Origin: Lonicera japonica
Taxonomy: Eukaryota > Streptophyta > Magnoliopsida > Dipsacales > Caprifoliaceae
Length of the DNA stretch: 64,000 nt
NCBI GenBank assembly: GCA_021464415.1
Contig: CM038467.1
Coordinates: forward strand, 20,379,511-20,443,510
Reading direction: 5' to 3'
Shown here in pieces: positions 1-11,763 of this stretch. The position numbers were made by a program, and so were the translations under genes. The notes below the pieces were generated by a model. That model was not told the DNA's origin and did not search any database. It saw only the letters and a list, made by a program, of their open reading frames with translations. Every line of letters starts with the position of its first letter. The stretch's first letter is position 1.

Positions 1-240
1 CCATTTCGCTAATTTTTAGTCATACGAATTTGGAAGAGCCGTATGAATGATACGAATTTAGCACACTCGTATAAATAAAAAAATTTGAATCATACGATTT
101 TGCCACATTCGTATGGCCAAATTTGTTTTTTTTTTTTTTTTTTTTACATCAACTCATACGATAATGCGTCATTCGTTTAATTTTTTTTATTGTTTTTTTT
201 TACCCTTCTCGCTGTGAACTGTTTCAAAAGTTAATAAAAT
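1..240. repeat. Short inverted-repeat units, AT-rich
   Basis: The first 180 bases hold several copies of a short motif, roughly ATACGAATTTGGCACA followed by TCGTATG, in which CATACGA and TCGTATG face each other as small palindromes. Copies sit near 20-50, 55-80, 90-115 and 150-175, separated by T or A runs. It looks like a degenerate tandem array or the edge of a repeat that begins outside the window. No coding potential is seen. Confidence 0.5.
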
Positions 241-1774
241 GTATAGTAAATTTAGCCTAAATATTTCCATTACGCTGCGGATGCTCTAACTAAAGAAAAT
301 AAACATTAAACATAATAAAAACAAACATATCTTTCTTTCATTAGGTTTTTCTACCTTGATAATTCTTGACTCGCTCTTCTTTACTATTCTCTATAACTTA
401 AGGTTTTTTTGTGTGACATCAATGGAGATTTTGTGTGTTTTTATGAGTTACTTTTGAATTTTTGTTGGCTTTTGAAATGAATTGAATGAGATAGAATGTG
501 TTAATTAGATTTGAATTTTTGTTAATTATTAACCATTGAGTAAAAATCATAGAAAAGAAGAAGAAGAGGAAAATGAAGAGCAAGAAGAAGAAAAAGAGAA
601 GAATAAGAAGAAGATGATAATGATGAATAGTAATTAATGTTAATAAGTGATTAGTTTGTTGAAAATGATTAATTGGGTGGGGTGAAAATAGAAGTTTAGA
701 ACTTTTTTTTAGTGGGAGTGGAAGCAAGTAGTTTGTGGGGTGACAATAATACCACCCTTTTTTTATTCTAATATAGTTTATGGGACTTTGGGTTCAAAAA
801 GAAAAAAAAACCAAGATGTTGTGTATAAAAAAATCTGAAATTTAAGACCTAATTTTGTTTTTTTATCATATATGGGTTTTAATGTTAACATGAATGTTAA
901 TTATATATAGGTTTTAATATTAACATGATGAAAAAAAATTTGAAAAACTTCAACCGTGCACTGTATTAAATTTGTGTTCAAAATTAATGTTAAATATATA
1001 TGAGTTTTAATCTTTGGGTTTAATGTTAAATAAAAACTTGAAATATGAAATTTGAGACTAAATAAAAACTTATCAAATTTGGGTTTAAAAAAAAGACCCT
1101 AAATAAGTCCATCCGTGAGTGTACTTATCAAATTATAATGTTAAATATATATGGATTTTAATGTTAACATGATGAAAAAAAAATTGAAAAATCCAACCGT
1201 AAGTGCATTGTATTAAATTTGTGTTCAAAATTTGTGTTAAATATATATGAGTTTTAATCTTGGGTTTAATGTTAAATTAAATATAGATGTAAAAAATTAA
1301 AATGCAGTGAATAGTGTAAATAAAAACTTGAAATCTGAAATTTTACATTAAATGAAAACTTATCAAATTTGGGTTCAAAGAAAAAAAAATCTGAAAACAA
1401 ACCAGAAAAAATCCACCTGTGAGTGGACTTATCAAATTTGGGTTGAAAATGAATGTTAAATATATATGGGTTTTAATGTTAACATGATGAAAAAAAAAAT
1501 TAAAAAACTTAACAAAAAATACCCAAAAAAAATGTTATAAAAAAAATTTGAAAAAATCCAACCGTAAGTGCATTGTATTATATTTGTGTTAAAAAATCTT
1601 TGGGTTTAATGTTGAATTGAATATAGATGTAGAAAATTAAGATGCACTAAATAGTGTAACTACTAACATGATATGAAAAAAAAAATGAAAAACTAAAAAA
1701 AAAAACCAAGATACAATGATTTTTCATATTAGATTAATAATGGAAAAACAATGTTATAAAAATAATTAAAAACA
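241..1774. repeat. AT-rich intergenic DNA with diverged long tandem repeats
   Basis: There is no gene here. From about 860 to 1640 the same phrases recur at spacings of about 245 to 370 bases: AACCGTAAGTGCATTGTATT at about 1195 and 1560, TATATATGGGTTTTAATGTT and relatives at about 870, 1145 and 1460, and CTTATCAAATTTGGGTT at about 1070, 1365 and 1425. This is an old, irregular tandem repeat. A purine-rich (GAA)n stretch lies at about 555-620; its complement gives a leucine/phenylalanine-rich open frame that is not a gene. Confidence 0.5.
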
Positions 1775-2270
1775 ATGAAAATATCCATTACTAATTGCTA
1801 TCCTATCCTAATGAATTTCTTAACGGGATTGCCTCCTTTTCAACTTGGTCTTAAAGTAGGTTGCATGATAATGTTGCTTCGAAATATCGCACCGAATGAG
1901 GGTATTTGTAATGGTACAAGACTAATTGTTGAAAATTGTAGTACTTTCGTAATTGAAGCTAAAATTCTTACCGAAGATAAGTTTTCCAACTTGACTTTCA
2001 TCCCAAGAATTTCTTGAACCCCTTCATTTTCGGAATTGCCTATCAAATTTACTCGGTGTCAATTTCTCGTTCAGTTAGCTTATGCTATGAACATTAACCA
2101 ATCTCAAGGCCAGTCTATTAACTTTGTTTGCTTCGATTTGCGAACACTTGTATTCAATCACGGTCAGCTATAAGCAGCGTTGTCAAGATGTACAAGTTCC
2201 GACCAGATCAATATTCTCCTACTGCCAAAAGATATAACATACACTACAAATATTATCTAGCCCGAAGTTC
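1775..2270 (+). pseudogene. Helitron PIF1-type helicase, C-terminal remnant
   Basis: The plus strand encodes a decayed C-terminal part of the PIF1-like helicase of Helitron rolling-circle transposons. The first frame (1775-2017) contains [20 protein letters not shown] followed by [12 protein letters not shown], the typical segment preceding helicase motif V. A frame change near 2010-2040 leads to [19 protein letters not shown] and then VFNHGQL, matching the family's AFAMTINKSQGQ region. A stop replaces the tyrosine expected in the following YVALSR box. The Rep domain, most of the helicase and recognisable Helitron ends are absent, so this is a fragment. Family assignment is by motif recognition. 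Confidence 0.8.
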
Positions 2271-3193
2271 TGCTATGATGCCTAATTGAGGTTTTTTTTT
2301 TAAGCTTTTGTACGCAAAAACACAATTCTATGGATGTATATTTTGGGTACCCTATTAAAGAATGAATATTTTTTTTCCATCCAAACTCATTAATTTTACA
2401 ATTGAAATGATGTTCATCAGACAAATAACAATCTCATTAGTTTTACAATTGAAATGCTATTTATCGGCACGGTCAATACCCAGTTATATAATAATTCATC
2501 AAAAGTGGCAAAGAGTTCTTTTGACTGCGGACGCTTCTTCCCAAATGGAACCCCAAGCCAACGCATCAAGAGTGGGATGCTTCTTCCCAAATTGAACCCC
2601 AAGTAAAAGCATCAAGAGAAAAAGGAGTTGGATATATAACTTATTAACTATACTTGGATGCATTCCAACAGTTACATCTAAAATAATAAGCTTAAAATTT
2701 AATTTTGAACCTTCCATCAATTTCAAAAACTTGTAATTGTCACATTATGCAAGATAATTTCTAATATTTTGAAAGGGGGAGAGAGTAATTCATTCTCCGA
2801 ATTTGTGAGAAGTTGCGGTATACATTACTGGCACCATTAAGATGAACATTATTTGATCACAGATCCAAGTAGGTCCTAATATTGCCCATAGTACACCTAG
2901 CACATACTTAGATAAACGTCATTGTATATATACAAGACGTTAAAAACTAATAATATTATACAAAAACCAGTTTATAAATCGGTCCCATGAGCCAGCTAGC
3001 CGTGTTGCAGCGTATCAGGACGCAAATCTAAACCTCATCGGTTCATCATTGTTCCCTGCAGTAATTTAGTGAGGTTACGAAGTCTGTTTTTAGGCAATCA
3101 ATATGTACAAAATTGGCAAGTCAAGTTAGAATAAGCACGGACGAAATCAACAATAGGATATATCTATGATATAACACTTACAAGGGTGATATA
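2271..3193. other. Intergenic DNA with two small direct duplications
   Basis: No gene is visible. CTCATTA(A/G)TTTTACAATTG recurs at about 2386 and 2432. A unit of about 47 bp containing GCTTCTTCCCAAAT and CCCCAAG repeats at about 2533-2578 and 2579-2620. The last few hundred bases probably hold the 3' untranslated region of the minus-strand cyclase gene that ends at 3194. Confidence 0.4.
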
Positions 3194-6100
3194 TCACTTA
3201 ATGAGGATGCATCTTATAGGAGAGCCCTCGGCCCCGAGCAACCTTAGTGGTAAGCAATGGACGTTATATATTCCGGCTTGTACATCGTCCAGTTTAAGAG
3301 CTTCAACAAGTATGATTTCCTAAAAAACAGTCCACCAGTGTTGGCACTAAACGATACAACAGACCATAACAAATTTTCTTGGAAAAATGCGAGAGATACA
3401 AAATTCTGAGAAAGGAACTATGCAGAAGTAAGCCTTAGAAAATTCAATTCCTAAATTTATTGGAGGCAGGTTTCTTACCCTGCTTTCCAGAAAAACAAGA
3501 TGAGCAGGAATCAAATCAGCATAGGCAGCGACAGACAAGTAATCAACTCCTACAATTAATAACAATCAAACTTGTCAGACAGTACAGCCATTAAATTCGC
3601 AGCATAACCGCAAGAAGAAAAATCTAGATATTACAAGATGGGCCTCCGGTCAAATTTTCTCATTACTTAAAACAACAAAAGGTAAACATTTTATATAAAT
3701 GACAAAGACACGTTATTGACTAACAGATCAATTCTTGTTTTTTTTAGGTTGGTCCATACTAATAGATTAATTCTTTTCATTTTGTTTTTGGACAAAAATG
3801 TCATTGAATATATTTAGCAGTGTGCTGGTAGATAAACTCTCATCCATCCATATAACTATTAGAAGAATGACAACGAAAAGGGCCACTATGACAAGATATA
3901 CGCTTCAATATGGGTTCACAAGCAGAACCAGGGGACACTAGACCAGGGACAAGTAACATGGTTTGGTCACCTCTGCTAAACATGTACACGTGATCTTACA
4001 AGAGACATTCCTGTATAGCGGGCAACCAACAAGGATGCTGAAATGGATAGATAGAAATACAAGGACGGACATAATCAACTGCAAACATGTAGCACAACTG
4101 CCAGCGGAACCCAAGCGAAAAGGACCAAATGATTGCTGGCAAATTTGTGAATTATATATTTTTGTTCATAGTAACACAAGTTTATCATTATTTCAATTAA
4201 ATTAGGAACCACATATAACTCATATTGCACAGATACTTATACCAAGGAATGTTTATTCGTCGATACATAAATCATTTACGCATACATATAATCATCTTAT
4301 AACTTCTTTTCTTCCTCACATCCTCATGATAATTCTGCAGGCCTACTTTTGTTGTTATATAAGCTGTCAGTTCCCACTAAATTCTATACTTTTTTGGCAT
4401 GCATACTTAACATATGCAATGTTCATTTTTACAAGTTCATGTGTTAGAAAGTGTTCAAGAGTGTCGATTAGATCTGCGTAGGAATTGATTCATCAAATTA
4501 GGGACACACCAAGTAAACATCGGACACATACGAAAGCTTATCAGTGAAATACATCCACGCCTCCATGGCATGCTCTCGTTACGGCCAGAATCGTGCAAGT
4601 ACAAAATGCATCTGAAATTCTAGAACAATTAACAAGCATTCTTTTGGGTGTCTACTTCCCATTAAGAACCTCTTAATCAATAGAGAAGAACAGAAGATGC
4701 TTATCTTACCAACAAGTTTGATATCAGTGTTGTCGACCAGCCATTGTGCGCCATCCTTCATGAAGCCAACGTAGCTTGTGTCAAACCCCTTTTTAAACAT
4801 AAGGCGCCTGAAATGGGGGGAAAGCATATTACTGACAAGGAAAACCAAAACAAAACCGTTCTTTCAAGATTCAGGAGAATTTTTTGCACTTCATATCAAA
4901 GTGAATCTAATATTCTAATGCAAATGGGTACCACAATGAATGATTGAGTGGCCAGCTACAGGCCAAGTGTCAAACCAAGTTTTGTACGCTAAATGGTTCC
5001 AAATCTCACGAAGGGAGATTCTGGCTGTGAACCTTGAGTTGCATACTAGTTGAACAAAAGCTAGAAGACACTAGAATTTGGAAAAGAACAGCCAGCCCAA
5101 GTCACAATGGAGATAATTTGGTCCATATGCAGCAGCCAAACAGGAAGTAATCTCTTCTTTTCTTCATTTTCCCTTTATGATATTAATCAAATTCAAACCA
5201 CACAAATCTTCTTAGTCCCAAGGTTTTTAAATATTGACATTGGACAAAAAGTTAAAATACACTGTGAAGGACAAATAATCTTACGCAGAACTATAACTGA
5301 CACAAACTTACCTGTCAGTGTTTAATGTTCTGAAGAGCACACGCCTAACTCCCTTCGGAATATTTAAGGACTTCATAACCTCGGCTGAAAGAAATAACTA
5401 AAGTTAATGAGTGAACCCACCCAGAGAATTTGGAAAACATAAGATCCTCAAAGCAACCGAAAACATAAAAAACATAAGAAGCAACTTGGTCAAAATCCCA
5501 GTCAACTGAATGTTCATATTTTTTTAAAAAGAATCAGTTGAATGTTTATAGAAATTGCATTCTTTAACAGCTATTTGGATTTGCAATTTTAAGTTACAGT
5601 GCACATGATTAGAATGTATATATTCTATACCACAAAAGATAGTGATTATCCCTGCAATAAAAACCTGAGTCACTAACAACAAAATAAATTAATAAAATGT
5701 GCTTCAATAAAACATGAAATTGAGGTGCAGAGAAATGGGTACCAGTTATGTTCTTGTCCCTTGGAACATCCACTAACAAAGCAGGGCCTGTCAATACAGC
5801 AATGATAGGATGAAATTGAGTAAATGAATTAAATATAACTTACTTCCATACATGCTTAAGTTTTGTGTTTTGCCACAAGAAAACAGTAAAACCCCTCATT
5901 TACACAATTACCCATGACGTGCAGCGAAAAAACAAACATCCCAGAAAGGAAATAAGAGAACATGAAGTGCAAGGGAACTAGAACGCCCAAATAGAAGAGA
6001 TCAGAGCTTTCAAAAGAACAGAGATCATGACTATTGACAAAACATTCCTCCATTTGAAAACATGGAGAGGTGCAGAACCAAGAGAAAGAAGAAAGGGAAA

Positions 6101-8154
6101 AAAAATAGGGGCTTTCAAATGGTTGCTGATAATCTCTCTTGGGATTCTACCCAATGTCATTCATGGAATGTGATATTACGAAGGAATGTTACAGAATCGG
6201 AGGAGGAGGAATATAGGGCTCTGTTGGGAAGGTTACATGGTGTTGAAGTGGCTCGTGATGAAGAGGATAGTAGAGTTTGGGGAGGAGATAGAATTGGAAT
6301 GTTCTCGGTGAAGTCTTTTTTTAAAATTCTTACTAAATCTGATGTAGGTTATATCTTTGCTCCAGCGGATATGATTTGGAAATCAGGCATTCCTCCTAAA
6401 GTTCGTGTTTTGGCCTGGTTAGCTGCATTAAGGAAAGTCAACACAGCGGATTTAATTCAATTCAGAAGGCCTTTTATGCATCTATCTCCTTCATGGTGTG
6501 GGTTGTGTAAGCGGGACAGAGAGAACATTGATCGTTTGTTATTACACTGCTCTTTTGCTCAAGAAATCTGGAACAAGGTCCGAAAGGAATTCGACTTGAT
6601 TGCAGTATTTCCGGGTTCTTGGTATGAATTGCTTACTGTCAAGTGGTTCTTCATAGGTGACAAAAAGAAAAGCAAAACATTATGGAGGTGTAGTTGCATG
6701 GCTGTGATGTGGTGTATTTGGAGAGAGAGAAATAAGAGAATTTTTGAAGAAACTGAAGAAGAATTAGAAAAGACTTGGGACATAATCAAGAATCTGGCTT
6801 CACTTTGGGCATTTTCTTCGACGAATTTTGGAATCTGGACTATGTCAGAGATTGCTAGGGATTGGGGCTTGGCTATGCAGTAGCCTTATTTAGGCCCTAG
6901 AGGTTTGCCTAGTGCCTAGGAGTATGATTGTTGTTGTTAGGGGCGGGCTACTGCTTGTTTTTTGGGCATGGGATCAATTTTGATTTGTAGTAGAGTTTTT
7001 TGTCTGTTTTGTGATTGAGGATGGAGCTGTTCTTTTTGTTTTTGTTTTTTGTTTTCTGGTGTGCTTGGTGGTGGATTTCTCTGCTTCTGGCACCTTTGCT
7101 TGTATCTGATTTTGCCAATCAATATAAGCTTTGTTTCTGATCAAAAAAAATATATATATCAACAGGATCTCTCCACAATAATAAGCCTTCCGTACATGAA
7201 GAGAGTTTCTCACCAGACTTCGAAGTACATTTTGATCCCTTGTTGGTTTTGTAGCCAAATTCAATATAATTACCTGAATAGCATTTGCTGCTTAAAACAT
7301 TCATATCACTTCCACTGTATCTGTTTCAGGTATCTCCTGTTTAATCTTTAAACAAGAAAGTTATACTGGGATCTCCTGTTTTAACTCCAGTAAAGATCCC
7401 TATTTCCTAGTGGTCCATGGCACACCTTTCAAAATCTAAAATTTGTTGAGCCTTTCGAATGATTTGGCTAAAAGCTAATTTCTGAGTGCTAGGTTCTTAC
7501 TAATGCAAAATGCACTGAACAACCAAGATATAAATCACACAAACCAGTATAGAAAAACTATTCCAAAATAGTAGAGATTCAATGCAACCCATGTTTCCAA
7601 ATAGATCCTGAAAGAATAACAATAACAAACATAACCTGGTCTGAGCATAGTCCATAGAATAGTAGTAACTTTAACCTATCAAAGTAGTCGGTACCATCAA
7701 GGGAAAAAACCCTAAGAAAGTAGTTAATACCATTGAGGACTTCCAAGTCGAGAGAATCTATATCAAACCCAGCATCAAAGTAATGATCAAACACATGCCC
7801 AGGCGCATCAACATGAGTACCAGCATGAACAGGTAACTTCATCACAGAGAAGTTATAGAGGGAGCCATTCTTCATGCTTAAAGAGAGAGAGAGGAACTCT
7901 CCAATACCCTCATCAGGGTCTTCTCCACCAGGCGTGTCAGGCGTAAACTTATGTGTAATATCAATAATTCTTCCATTATCGTAAACTTCTCTTTTCAAAG
8001 GAACCAACTCACCATCATTTCCAGCACAAGAATCATCGCCGTACCCAGATGGGTATGCATCGTTGGCTGATGACAAAGCCAGAGCAAATAAGGCAATTGC
8101 CAGAACCTTAGTGCAGACCAACAAAATCAACAGAGGCCCCATTCTTCCTCCCAA
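3194..8154 (-). CDS. Cyclase-family protein (kynurenine formamidase-like fold), six exons
   Basis: Exons on the minus strand: 8154-7731, 5787-5743, 5384-5312, 4807-4710, 3549-3479 and 3319-3194. All introns are GT-AG and the exons sum to 837 bp, giving 278 residues and a TGA stop. Residues 1 to about 28 look like a secretory signal peptide. Residues 110-120 read [11 protein letters not shown], the HxGTHxDxPxH metal-binding signature of the cyclase / kynurenine formamidase superfamily. Later landmarks are LLVDVP (exon 2), RVLFRTLNT (exon 3), DTSYVGF and NTDIKLVG (exon 4), [15 protein letters not shown] (exon 5) and [17 protein letters not shown] (exon 6). It resembles plant CYCLASE1/2 proteins, reported to act in the extracellular matrix and in stress or cell-death control; the substrate is uncertain. 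Intron 1 (about 1.9 kb) contains a LINE fragment in the opposite orientation. Two further exon-1 copies lie upstream and may be alternative starts. Confidence 0.9.
6062..7150 (+). mobile_element. 5'-truncated LINE (zf-RVT end) inside cyclase intron 1
   Basis: An intact frame at 6062-6883 (273 residues) encodes the C-terminal part of a plant LINE ORF2: a pre-zinc-finger segment with FSVKSFF, then the zf-RVT domain with [32 protein letters not shown]-like [13 protein letters not shown], and [14 protein letters not shown]. Reverse transcriptase itself is missing. A 3' untranslated tail continues to an A-rich stretch at about 7141-7150. It lies antisense to the host gene. The 5' edge is uncertain (about 6062-6115), and I found no convincing target-site duplication. 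The frame start is simply the first ATG and has no functional meaning. Confidence 0.85.
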
Positions 8155-8220
8155 ATGTGAAGTTTGATACCAAGGCTAACTTCCCACAATTATTTAAGCC
8201 ACAACAATGTATATACAGAC

Positions 8221-8230
8221 ATTTATAGAC
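8221..8230 (-). promoter_or_regulatory. TATA box candidate of cyclase exon 1a
   Basis: On the minus strand this reads CTATAAAT, about 70 bp upstream of the ATG at 8154, a normal distance for a plant core promoter. The corresponding segment is missing from the 1b duplicate. Confidence 0.45.
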
Positions 8231-8671
8231 TTAAAATTGCATAGATCATAAAGAAAATATCTTCCACAAGATATTTTCAAAATGTGGTCTATATAATTCA
8301 AGAGCACGATAATGCTTCTAGAAGCATCCAAAAATGTCCTTCAATAACCACTAGTCCACTACCTAACCATAGAATGTTGACTGAATTCTACTAAAAATCG
8401 AAAACAAAATCTATATTCTTGTTTTTTGTTCCCAATATTATCCATAACACAATTTCATTTGAGAAAAGTAGAACAAACAAACAATTCATGAAACATGATC
8501 CACTCACAAACTCAAAACACCCAAAAAAATTTAGAGCATCTATGCTAGTTATGTAAAATTTAATGTGTAAATCCTATGTGTCAACCTATTTTTACACAAA
8601 ACTTGAAGTCTAAAGAAAATATGCTCCAATAGTACTTTTGTAAACTCTTGGAGTCTTGGGTAAAATTTGAA

Positions 8672-9620
8672 AGAACCATGGCACCCGAGATTTTCATCAG
8701 TTCCCCTTTGGCATCCATTTTGACGGTTTTCATCTGGTCAAATTGTCAAACCGGTAACTCCCAAGTGATGCACCAAATATACCCATCCTGTTTAACAAAA
8801 GCCTTAGCTGATGGTCCATTGCTTTCCTCTATAGAGTATATTAAAATTTTAATAAAAAATAAAACACAATTAATTAACAAAAAAGTTGGTTAGGTGTGCA
8901 CTGCAATATTTTTTTTCTCAAATTAAATTTTTTTTATTAATCTTTTTCAATTTTTAAGGGAAAAAAAAGATAGTGTCAACTTAATCAATAGCGAATAAGA
9001 TTATTTTTCCGTTCATGTGATTTGCAACATTGATTGTGTCCCAAAATATAATAAAATCATTAAATTTGAGACATCTTAAAAATGAAAAAAGAGTAACGCG
9101 AATATCCAATCGAAAAATGCTAGATTTACTCAAATTTTGTACAAACTAATGTGGTACCACTTGAATAAACTGGTAGCGTCACACATTTAATGTACTATTA
9201 GTTTTCTTTTTTGTTTAATTGGTGCCACAACTGTTAAACCTCCGTAATCTAAGCTGGCACATATTGCCAGCTGCAGATTCGATGCACGTCTTCAGTCTTG
9301 CCTTAATACAAGCCCAGAATCAGATACAAAATTTATTAGAATGTTTAACGCTTCTCTATCCAATTTAAACTTATGAAGTAATCTCTTGTTTGTTTGAAAA
9401 ATAGAAATAAAAATTATTCTTGTCTGACGACTAACCAAAGAACCCCAACTGCAGTAGACTAACCAAACCCTAACCTCTTGTTAAAGCCTGAATTTGGTTA
9501 GACAGGAGGGGTATATTTGGCACATCCCCTGGGAGTTAACGGGTTGACCATTTGACCGGGTTGAAACCGTTAAAATGGGGGCTGAAGGGGAATTAATGGA
9601 AACTTTGGGTGCCAAAGGGG
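8672..9620. repeat. Inverted repeat between cyclase exon copies 1a and 1b
   Basis: Arms of about 135 bp (8672-8806 and 9482-9620) are reverse complements at roughly 70-75% by eye. Shared phrases include CCAAATATACCC against GGGTATATTTGG, GGTCAAATTGTCAA-like against TTGACCATTTGACC, and CCCCTTTGGCA against TGCCAAAGGGG. The 675 bp between them are AT-rich and non-coding. The arms could be terminal repeats of an old Mutator-like non-autonomous element or two separate insertions of one repeat. Confidence 0.6.
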
Positions 9621-9998
9621 AATATAACTAAATAAATGGGGCCAAAAGAGAAATGACCCAATGATATTAGAAGTTTATTGGTTCTATAAAAGACGCTGCT
9701 GAAAGAACCAAAAAACTTCTGAAATCATACAAATTATCCCTATTTAATTAACATTCCAATATACCAAAACTATTCCAGAGAATAGATATTAAATGTAAAT
9801 CATATTTTCCAAAAAGTTCCTGAAAGAACAACAATAACCCCCATAATTTAGCTAAGCATTTTGCCTTCTGAGACGTATTTACTATACAAATCGAGAAAAA
9901 AACAATTAAACATAATAGTACCTTTCACTAAAAGTAGAAAAATAGTATTAAATTAATTGATATCATAGAGGGAAAACTCCTAAGAAAGTAGTTAATAC

Positions 9999-10422
9999 CA
10001 TTGAGGACTTCCAAGTCAAGAGAATCAACATCAAACCCAGCATCAAAGTAATGATCAAACATATGTCCTGGCGCATCAACGTGAGTGCCAGCATGAACAG
10101 GCAACTTCATCTTAGAGAAGTTATAAACGGAGCCATTCTTCATGCTTATATAAAGAGACAGGAACTCTCCAATACCCTCATGAGGGTCCCCACCGGGCGT
10201 GTCCGTCATGAACTTATGTGTAATATCAAAAATTCTGCCATTACCATAAACTTCTCTCCTAAGAGGAACCAAATCACCATCATTTGCAGCACACGAACCA
10301 TCACCGTGCCCAGATGGGTATGCAACACTGGGTGATGACAAAGCCAAAGCAGATATGGCAATTGCCAGCACCACAGTGCACGCCCACAAAATCACCATAA
10401 GCCTCATCCTTCCTCCCAACAT
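9999..10422 (-). CDS. Duplicated cyclase exon 1 (copy 1b): alternative first exon or truncated duplicate
   Basis: The exon runs from an ATG at 10422 to a GT donor after 9999. It is 424 bp, exactly as long as exon 1a, with no stop or frameshift. It encodes a hydrophobic leader and, at residues 110-120, the metal-site signature [11 protein letters not shown], ending LEVLN plus one base, the same phase as exon 1a. No copy of exons 2-6 lies between it and exon 1a. It could splice to the shared exons at 5787 and below, giving 278 residues, or be a dead duplicate. Similarity to the 1a locus extends into the intron (about 9780) and upstream (to about 10800). Unspliced, the frame would end at 9928. 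Confidence 0.6.
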
Positions 10423-10469
10423 GTGAAGTTTGATTTCAAAGCTAACTTCCCAATTATTTTGAAATTGTG

Positions 10470-10600
10470 GCCTTAAAAGGTTAGCTCAGTTAGTATGTGA
10501 TTAACCAACCTTAATATTCAAACCCGTGCGCTACTGTAATGGGATTATTTTCCCCTTGCCACCACTGCTCCAATGACAAAAAGGAAGAAGAAGAAGAAAA
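10470..10600 (+). mobile_element. tRNA-derived SINE candidate in the 1b upstream region
   Basis: GGTTAGCTCAGTTAG resembles the tRNA A box, and about 35 bp later ATTCAAACCC resembles the B box. A purine-rich tail of AAG/GAAGAAG repeats follows at about 10580. The block sits exactly where the 1a locus carries its TATA-containing segment (about 8205-8330), so it disrupts the duplicated promoter. The ends are approximate and no target duplication was confirmed. Confidence 0.5.
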
Positions 10601-11192
10601 GTGTCCCAAAATGCAATAACCACTAGTCCACTACCTAGGCGTGGAAGTTTGACTAAATTCTACTAAAAGTCAAGAAAACAAAATCCCTATTCTTGTTTTC
10701 TTCCCTTAGCCATAGCACATTTTCAAGATAAAAGTACAACATACAGACATTTAATCAAACACGTTCCACTCACACACTCGAAAGTCAAAAGCGGGGGGTT
10801 CTTTCAATTTTTTTGGTCCATATAAATCAAGGGAAGGGTTCCACTCACTCAAAACCAGGGGCGTGGCCATATTGTCGTTTATGGGGTCTACTGACCCACT
10901 TCATATTAGAATATATTAAGATAGATTGAATTTGAAGAAATAATTTATAAGAATACATACCAAAAGCAGAAAAATGCTATTCAGCTAAAAAAAAGTGTGT
11001 GCCAAAATGCATTAACCATACGTGTACACTTTTTTTTTTTTTTGACAGAATAGTAATCGGTGCGAGATTGAAAAAATATTATTGAACAACTCCGTTACCA
11101 AAAAATTTCTGACTAGGCTGCTGCTGCTCAACTCAACTCAAAACATACGAAAACGTTAACACGGTAATAATATTGGAGAAAGGGTATTATAC

Positions 11193-11592
11193 CATTAAGT
11201 ACTTCAAGGTCGAGAGTATCAACATCGAATCCAGCATCAAAGTAGTGATCAAAAACATGTCCAGGCGCATCGACATGCGTGCCGGTATGAGTAGGTAGCT
11301 TCATCTCAGAATTGTTAGCGAGTGAGCCGTTCTTCATACTCGCCGGCAGCCAAAGGAACTGCCCTAGGCCATCTTCAGAATCCCAAGAAGGCATGTTTGG
11401 ATGGTACTGGTGACTGATATCGAATATTCTTCCGTTATCGTACACTTCTCTACGGACAGGAACGAGGTCGTCGGTTGCGAAGGGGTTGCAGGCGGCGGCG
11501 TTGGTACCGGAGGGGCAGGGATAGGGATCGATTGTGGCGGCGATGGTAAAGAGGACGGAGGTGCATATTAGCAGAGTGGGTAGAGTGATCAT
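11193..11592 (-). CDS. Third cyclase exon 1 (copy 1c): alternative first exon or orphan exon
   Basis: The exon runs from an ATG at 11592 to a GT donor after 11193, 400 bp with an uninterrupted frame. It has a hydrophobic leader and, at residues 102-112, [11 protein letters not shown], and ends LEVLN plus one base like the other copies. Its middle ([14 protein letters not shown], preceded by FLWLPA) looks closer to remembered Arabidopsis CYCLASE1 than do exons 1a or 1b, suggesting that this is the ancestral first exon. No exons 2-6 lie before copy 1b. If spliced to 5787 and below it would give 270 residues. Otherwise it is an orphan exon. No clear TATA box was found. Confidence 0.6.
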
Positions 11593-11763
11593 CGTTGCGA
11601 GTGATTAGTTAAGTGATTTGGGTGATCGGTAGGGAAGTGAAAAAGCAGAGGTTTATTGTTTTGGCTTTTGAGAGGCGAATGAGATGAACTCGTTTTACGA
11701 TAGAAATACAAATACGAATGAAACAGACCCATATTTAATTATCTAGCAAGATAAGATTATTTA

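Noticed and set aside
419..727. Minus-strand 102-residue frame rich in Leu/Phe/His
   Set aside because: It is the complement of a purine-rich low-complexity stretch, with no domain and no promoter or splice context.
10423..11127. Possible private exons 2-6 for exon copy 1c (and 8155-9927 for copy 1b)
   Set aside because: I looked for the conserved landmarks ([35 protein letters not shown]) on the minus strand in both gaps and found none.
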